From assembly GCF_030546645.1 (NCBI RefSeq), contig NZ_JAUOTO010000001.1:310001-374000 (forward strand): a stretch of DNA of 64,000 nt, written 5' to 3'. A program made the position numbers and the translations under genes. This DNA comes from Flavitalea plasmicola. GTDB taxonomy: Bacteria > Bacteroidota > Bacteroidia > Chitinophagales > Chitinophagaceae. The notes under the pieces are model-generated. The model ran no database searches. It had not been told where the DNA came from and saw only the letters and a program-made list of their open reading frames with translations. Positions 59,611 through 64,000 of the stretch are shown one piece after another; within the stretch, counting starts at the first letter, position 1; every line of letters starts with the position of its first letter.

Positions 59611-62600
59611 ATGAGATCGACCCCTACGCGAAAGATTTTTGTGGCGCTTGTTATTCTCCTACTTCCGGCAACCATACTGACAGCGCAGCGGCGGGCGGAA
59701 AAGAAATATCCCGCCCTGTTATGGGAGATCACGGGTAATGGCCTGAAAAGGCCCTCTTATCTCTTCGGGACCATGCATGTCAGCAGCAAGCTGGTCTTTC
59801 ATCTCAGCGACTCCTTTTACCTGGATATCCGGAATGCCGAAGTGGTGGCGCTGGAACTGGACCCCCAGCTTTGGCAGGACCAGCTGTTCCGCTTCCAGCG
59901 GATGCAGAACAACCTCCGGTTCTATACGCAGGGGGCCCCCGGCGACTATATCAATGAAAGGTCCTTCCAGCTGGAAAAATATGACGACAAGCTGAAATCG
60001 GCCCTTAGCGACGAGCCGACCATCATCAACGGCTTGCTTTACCGCACCTTCCAGTCCCGGGCCGATTTCGAGGAAGATACCTACCTGGACCTCTATATTT
60101 ACCAGACGGGCAAAAAGCTGGGTAAACAGGCCACAGGCGTCGAAGATTATTTCCAGACAGAGCAGCTTGTCATGGAGGCGGCACAGGATATGATGAAGGA
60201 TAAGAGGAAGAAAGCGCCCGATACGGACGGCGCCTCTCCTTATGAGCTGGAGAAAAAGACACAGGAAGCCTACAGGAAAGGAGACCTGGATATGCTGGAT
60301 TCTCTGGAAAAGCTCCTGCAGCCTTCGGAGTCCTATATGGAAAAATTCCTCTATCGCCGGAATGAGATCCAGGCGGCATCCATCGACAGCATTGTAAAGC
60401 ATCATTCCCTTTTTGTAGGGGTAGGGGCCGCGCACCTGCCTGGCAAACGGGGCGTCATAGAGCTCCTTCGCAAGAAAGGCTATACGCTCCGGCCCGTCAC
60501 CATGCCTGACCGTGACGCCACCCAGAAAGAGGACATCGATAAGATCAGAGTGCCTGTCAGCTTCTCCACCTTCACATCCGACGACGGGGATTTCTCCGTG
60601 CGGCTTCCCGGCAAACTCTACCGGCGGAGCGAAAGCCGCACCGCCGACAGCTGGCAATATGCCGATATGGGCAATGGCGCTTACTATATGATCGGGCGGG
60701 TGAAGACCCATGGGGCCTTCCTGGGGCAGAAGGAAGAGACCATCCTGCGAAAGGTGGATAGCCTGCTGTATGAGAATATCCCGGGTAAGATCCTGAAAAG
60801 AACGGCCATTACCCGCAGCGGTTTTAAAGGCTTTGATGTCACGGGCAGGACCCGGCGTGGCGATATCCAGCGATACAATATCGTGGTCACCCCCTACGAG
60901 GTCCTGATCTTTAAAATGAGCGGGAATAACAACTATGTGGAAGGCAAAGAGGCCGAACAGTTCTTCAGTTCCATCACCCTGCATCAGACCGGGCCGCCGG
61001 GATGGACGAACTATACCCCCCCGCAGGGAGGTTTCAAGGTCGTTCTTCCCCGGCCGCCAGCTGAATACAGGAATACCTCCAATCCCGACGGCATCACCCG
61101 CTGGGAATATGAATCCGTGGATTCAACCACCGGTGATGCATTCCTCATCTGGAAAAAAGCCGTGCAGAATTATCATTTCCTGGAGGAGGACACCGCCGAC
61201 CTGGCCCTGATGGAAGAAAGCTTTCGCCTTTCCGACTGGATAGAAAGGCCCATCAGCCGTCACACGGGTGTATACCGGGGCTCCCCATGCCTGGAAGCGG
61301 CTTACCAGCTGAAGGACGGCTCTTATGTATGTACAAAGTTCCTGATCAAAGGTCCCCATTATTATTTGCTGGCCAGCCGAAGCCTTAGCAAGGAGAAGAC
61401 CTTTCCTCTATTTTTTAATTCCTTTGAGTACAAACCCTTTAAATATGGCGTCTTCCGTAATTATGTGGACACCTTTATCAATATTAGCGTCAGGACGCCC
61501 GTGATCCCCGACATAGATGCAGGGATGAGAGGTATCCTCGAACGGGCTACCAGCGAAGAGTTCCTCAATACTGTCCCGGATTACAACAGCTATTGGCCCC
61601 GCAGCAAAACAGCTCTGTTCCAGGATGATTCCACAGGAGAAGCTATTTTCGTATCGATGGAGACCTTTCCTAAGTATTATTTCCCCAAGGATTCCGCCAG
61701 TTTCTGGAAAGACGAGACCAACGAGCGCCGCATACGCGAAGACCTTGTCATACGGAATAAACAACCTTTTCGATTGGGTGATCCTTCCACTGGCGCGCCA
61801 GGATACAAATACACCATCGTCGACACCAATACATCCCGGTGTATCACCACCTGGCTTTTTTTGAAGGACAACCGCCTTTTCCGGGTGGTCTCGCTGGGTG
61901 ATACGCTGCAGGAAAGCTCTGCCTTCACCGATCAGTTTTACGCCAGCATCCGTCCCCTGGACAAGAAGCTGGGGCCGCCCGTGTTTGCCAATAAGCTGGA
62001 TACTTTTTTCAGCGACTTTTATAGCAAGGATTCCCTGCGCAGCCGGCGGGCAAAGGACGCTATTCCCAACGTCTATTTCGGCGTTCGGGGCGGCCTGCCT
62101 GTATTGCTGAAAGCCATCCAAACCCTCCCTTACAATGGAAAGGATTATTTCGAGACCAAGGCCCGCCTGATCAATGAGCTGGGGTATATCGACGATTCCT
62201 CCTCGGTAAAGGCAGTAGTAGAAGGGCTCCGCGAGATCTATGAACGGGCAGGTGATACCAGCACCTTTCAGAATGCCGTGTTCAAAGCGCTGGCCCGCCA
62301 CCGGACGCTTCCGGCCTACGAAATGCTGCGGGGATTGCTGGTACAGGACCCGCCCGTGTTTGACAACAGCTCCGACTATAATTCGCTTTTTCAGGACCTG
62401 CGGGATTCACTTCCCCTTGCCCGTACCCTGTTCCCCGACCTGCTGCAGCTGGCCAGCGTGGATGATTATAAGGTCGATATCCAGTCCCTGCTGGCAATGC
62501 TGGTGGACAGCGGCTATCTGCGCAGCACCGATTATGAATCCTATTTCGGACAGCTGTATTTCGATGCCAGGATACAATGGAAAAAGCAGGAGGGCCGTGA

Positions 62601-63303
62601 TGAAAAAAGGCTGCAGAAAAAAGAGTACGAAGGCGATGAGCCCGTCAGGACGGATGGGGATGACGACACGGATGATCTCCTGGCGGATTATGCCGTGCTG
62701 CTGATGCCCTTCTATGACAGGAATGCCACGGTGCCGCATTTTTTCGACAAGCTGCTCCGGAGCCGGGACCCCTCCCTTCGACTGAGCACCACCGTGTTGA
62801 TGTTGCGGAACAACCGGCCCGTGGCCGACACCATCATCCGCAACCTGGCTGCCAGCGACCAGCACCGAAGCCACCTGTTGAAAGAGCTGAACGCCATTCA
62901 TAAAAGCGACCGTTTTCCGCGCGCCTTCCGAAACCAGGTGGATATCGCACGCAGCCTGCTGGTCAGCAGCAAGGGCGACAACGATTTTTTCGACGTTCAG
63001 TTAGTGGATAAGAAGCTGGTACAGTTCCGGCAGCGTAAAGGGTATATCTATTTTTTCCGGTATAAGATGGGTAAGGACGATGAATGGCAGATGGGCCTCA
63101 GCGGAATGCAGCCGCTGAACCTGAAGGAGGTCAGCACAGGAGATGACTTTGTACGCCTTACGGGCAGAAAGATCCGTGCCGACATTCCCGTGCGCGATCA
63201 GTTTGAGCGACAGCTGAAGCAGTTCCTGTTCTCCAAACGAAAAAGTGCCAATTCATTCTATCTCGACAACGATTATTATGGAGATCACGGCGATGAAGAC
63301 TAG
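59611..63303 (+). CDS. Very large TraB/GumN-domain protein, secreted
   Basis: A 1230-residue protein with a signal peptide ending near A-T-I-L-T-A-Q. Residues about 35-300 are a TraB/GumN domain: Y-L-F-G-T-M-H-V-S-S near residue 50, and the closing motif G-V-G-A-A-H-L-P-G-K-R-G-V. Free-standing members are about 300 residues, so 900 residues are added. The first part of the extension has repeated beta modules of the F-S-V-R-L-P-G and F-K-V-V-L-P-R type. The last 350 residues are helical and possibly HEAT-like. The role of the extra part is unknown. It overlaps the next gene by 11 bases. Confidence 0.8.
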   Translation: MRSTPTRKIFVALVILLLPATILTAQRRAEKKYPALLWEITGNGLKRPSYLFGTMHVSSKLVFHLSDSFYLDIRNAEVVALELDPQLWQDQLFRFQRMQNNLRFYTQGAPGDYINERSFQLEKYDDKLKSALSDEPTIINGLLYRTFQSRADFEEDTYLDLYIYQTGKKLGKQATGVEDYFQTEQLVMEAAQDMMKDKRKKAPDTDGASPYELEKKTQEAYRKGDLDMLDSLEKLLQPSESYMEKFLYRRNEIQAASIDSIVKHHSLFVGVGAAHLPGKRGVIELLRKKGYTLRPVTMPDRDATQKEDIDKIRVPVSFSTFTSDDGDFSVRLPGKLYRRSESRTADSWQYADMGNGAYYMIGRVKTHGAFLGQKEETILRKVDSLLYENIPGKILKRTAITRSGFKGFDVTGRTRRGDIQRYNIVVTPYEVLIFKMSGNNNYVEGKEAEQFFSSITLHQTGPPGWTNYTPPQGGFKVVLPRPPAEYRNTSNPDGITRWEYESVDSTTGDAFLIWKKAVQNYHFLEEDTADLALMEESFRLSDWIERPISRHTGVYRGSPCLEAAYQLKDGSYVCTKFLIKGPHYYLLASRSLSKEKTFPLFFNSFEYKPFKYGVFRNYVDTFINISVRTPVIPDIDAGMRGILERATSEEFLNTVPDYNSYWPRSKTALFQDDSTGEAIFVSMETFPKYYFPKDSASFWKDETNERRIREDLVIRNKQPFRLGDPSTGAPGYKYTIVDTNTSRCITTWLFLKDNRLFRVVSLGDTLQESSAFTDQFYASIRPLDKKLGPPVFANKLDTFFSDFYSKDSLRSRRAKDAIPNVYFGVRGGLPVLLKAIQTLPYNGKDYFETKARLINELGYIDDSSSVKAVVEGLREIYERAGDTSTFQNAVFKALARHRTLPAYEMLRGLLVQDPPVFDNSSDYNSLFQDLRDSLPLARTLFPDLLQLASVDDYKVDIQSLLAMLVDSGYLRSTDYESYFGQLYFDARIQWKKQEGRDEKRLQKKEYEGDEPVRTDGDDDTDDLLADYAVLLMPFYDRNATVPHFFDKLLRSRDPSLRLSTTVLMLRNNRPVADTIIRNLAASDQHRSHLLKELNAIHKSDRFPRAFRNQVDIARSLLVSSKGDNDFFDVQLVDKKLVQFRQRKGYIYFFRYKMGKDDEWQMGLSGMQPLNLKEVSTGDDFVRLTGRKIRADIPVRDQFERQLKQFLFSKRKSANSFYLDNDYYGDHGDED

Positions 63304-64000
63304 GCTGGCCTGGCTGATATTGGCATGCCTGCCTGCGCAAGGCTTCTCCCAGCAGCCCAACCTGCTGGCCAACAACAGCTTTGAGGATGTCAACACCTGC
63401 ACGGAATATCACGCGCAGTGTGCTCCCGCAGCATGGTTTATCGTAACTACCACAAAAGTGAAATGGCCTCCGCCCAAAGACGGGGAGTCCGTCATGCCGA
63501 TTGTTTACGACGACATGTATGCGCCGATGACCGGCCGGACTTTTCCTTATACCATGTTATTATGTCCCCTCAAGGCCGGTCGCGAATACGACCTGTCCTT
63601 TTGGCTTTACACCGGGGAATTTCCTTTTACGCACCTGGACGTTGTGCTGACGCATGCCGATCCGACCCGGGCTCCTTCGGTGATAGGGAAGATCATCCCC
63701 TCCTTCAGCCTGTCTAAGTCCGATGTCCTGGAAAAAGACAAGGACGGATGGATGAGGGTACGCAAAAGGTTCACCGTTGACGAGGAAAAGAGGTTCTTCC
63801 TCATCGGCAATGTGATGCCTTCCGGGGCGTATCCGCACAGCGTGGAAAAGAAGCTTAAGAGACCCGGCAGCGGATTGATCACTTTTTGTATAGACGATAT
63901 CAATCTTTCCGCGGTCGATACGACCGAAATAATGTGCCCTTCCTTCGCTTATACGCATTCCATCGTTTATGAAGAGCACCACCGCCATACCCGGCATATC
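63293..64000 (+). CDS. Secreted protein, partial (cut by window edge)
   Basis: The open frame begins at the ATG at 63293 inside the last codons of the TraB-family gene and continues to the edge, 236 codons without a stop. A signal peptide ends near G-F-S-Q. The mature part begins N-L-L-A-N-N-S-F-E-D-V-N-T-C, the start seen in many Bacteroidota OmpA-family or carbohydrate-binding-like outer-membrane proteins. The end of the protein, where an OmpA domain would lie, is outside the window. The overlap suggests coupled translation. Confidence 0.7.
   Translation, partial: MKTRLAWLILACLPAQGFSQQPNLLANNSFEDVNTCTEYHAQCAPAAWFIVTTTKVKWPPPKDGESVMPIVYDDMYAPMTGRTFPYTMLLCPLKAGREYDLSFWLYTGEFPFTHLDVVLTHADPTRAPSVIGKIIPSFSLSKSDVLEKDKDGWMRVRKRFTVDEEKRFFLIGNVMPSGAYPHSVEKKLKRPGSGLITFCIDDINLSAVDTTEIMCPSFAYTHSIVYEEHHRHTRHI

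Noticed and set aside
59719-60984. 421-residue open frame opposite the TraB-family gene
   Set aside because: Complete overlap with a gene having a signal peptide and domain motifs; no support of its own.

Overview
The window reads as a chromosomal segment of a Bacteroidota bacterium, most likely of the Chitinophagaceae. The reasons are: promoters of the TTTG-N19/20-TAnnTTTG type (clearest before rpsT, mnmA and queA), a SusC/SusD pair under an ECF sigma/FecR switch, a gliding-motility-type C-terminal sorting domain, an RRM protein with a glycine-rich tail, and an OdhA-type SucA. GC content looks to be in the low-to-mid fifties by eye. No rRNA, tRNA, CRISPR array, transposase or prophage was seen. 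The placement is from gene content only, not from any search.

Layout. (1) 1-9136 holds a ligase-associated DNA-repair set on the minus strand: the start of pdeM at the left edge, a DEXH helicase, an ATP-dependent DNA ligase and a metallo-beta-lactamase exonuclease. Two haem-c proteins and two tandem duplicated lipoproteins are interleaved. (2) 9162-11954 is a periplasmic-binding-like protein and guaA, on the same strand and closely spaced with the exonuclease. (3) 12135-21705 holds a GIN-domain protein, a small secreted protein, then pbpC and a giant alpha-2-macroglobulin gene, divergent from each other. (4) 21752-26508 holds a YciI-like protein, an AT-richer NYN nuclease with an attenuator-like leader, an M28 peptidase, the RRM protein, a DUF4282 protein and rpsT. 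(5) 26831-32210 is sucA, sucB and an RsmB-like rRNA methyltransferase. (6) 32215-38455 holds a lipoprotein, mnmA, a small secreted protein, a LytTR two-component pair and ssb. (7) 38483-47296 is sigma, FecR, SusC, SusD and an FAD oxidoreductase, all minus strand. An L,D-transpeptidase-like gene lies upstream on the same strand. A plus-strand set follows: exported sugar isomerase, exported Gfo/Idh/MocA dehydrogenase and Ldh-type dehydrogenase. (8) 52198-64000 holds an NHL-repeat secreted protein, aspartate kinase, a carboxypeptidase-regulatory-like protein, an alpha/beta hydrolase, queA, a very large TraB/GumN protein and a truncated secreted protein at the right edge.

The most unusual signal is a dispersed family of heptanucleotide tandem repeats (AGCTTGT/AGCTTGC/AGCTCGC units) at seven places. 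Four copies lie inside genes: two in the helicase, one long one in the ligase and one in pbpC. There they read in frame as a seven-residue peptide repeat of the type S-Y-K-L-Q-A-A or D-E-L-R-A-A-S. Because 7 is not a multiple of 3, every frame of one strand gives the same stop-free peptide, while the other strand carries TAG stops. All four genic copies are in the open orientation. The three intergenic copies are arranged as inverted pairs, and two of them supply the stop codons of neighbouring genes. Structured leaders before the NYN gene, queA and the RsmB-like gene are the next most interesting features.
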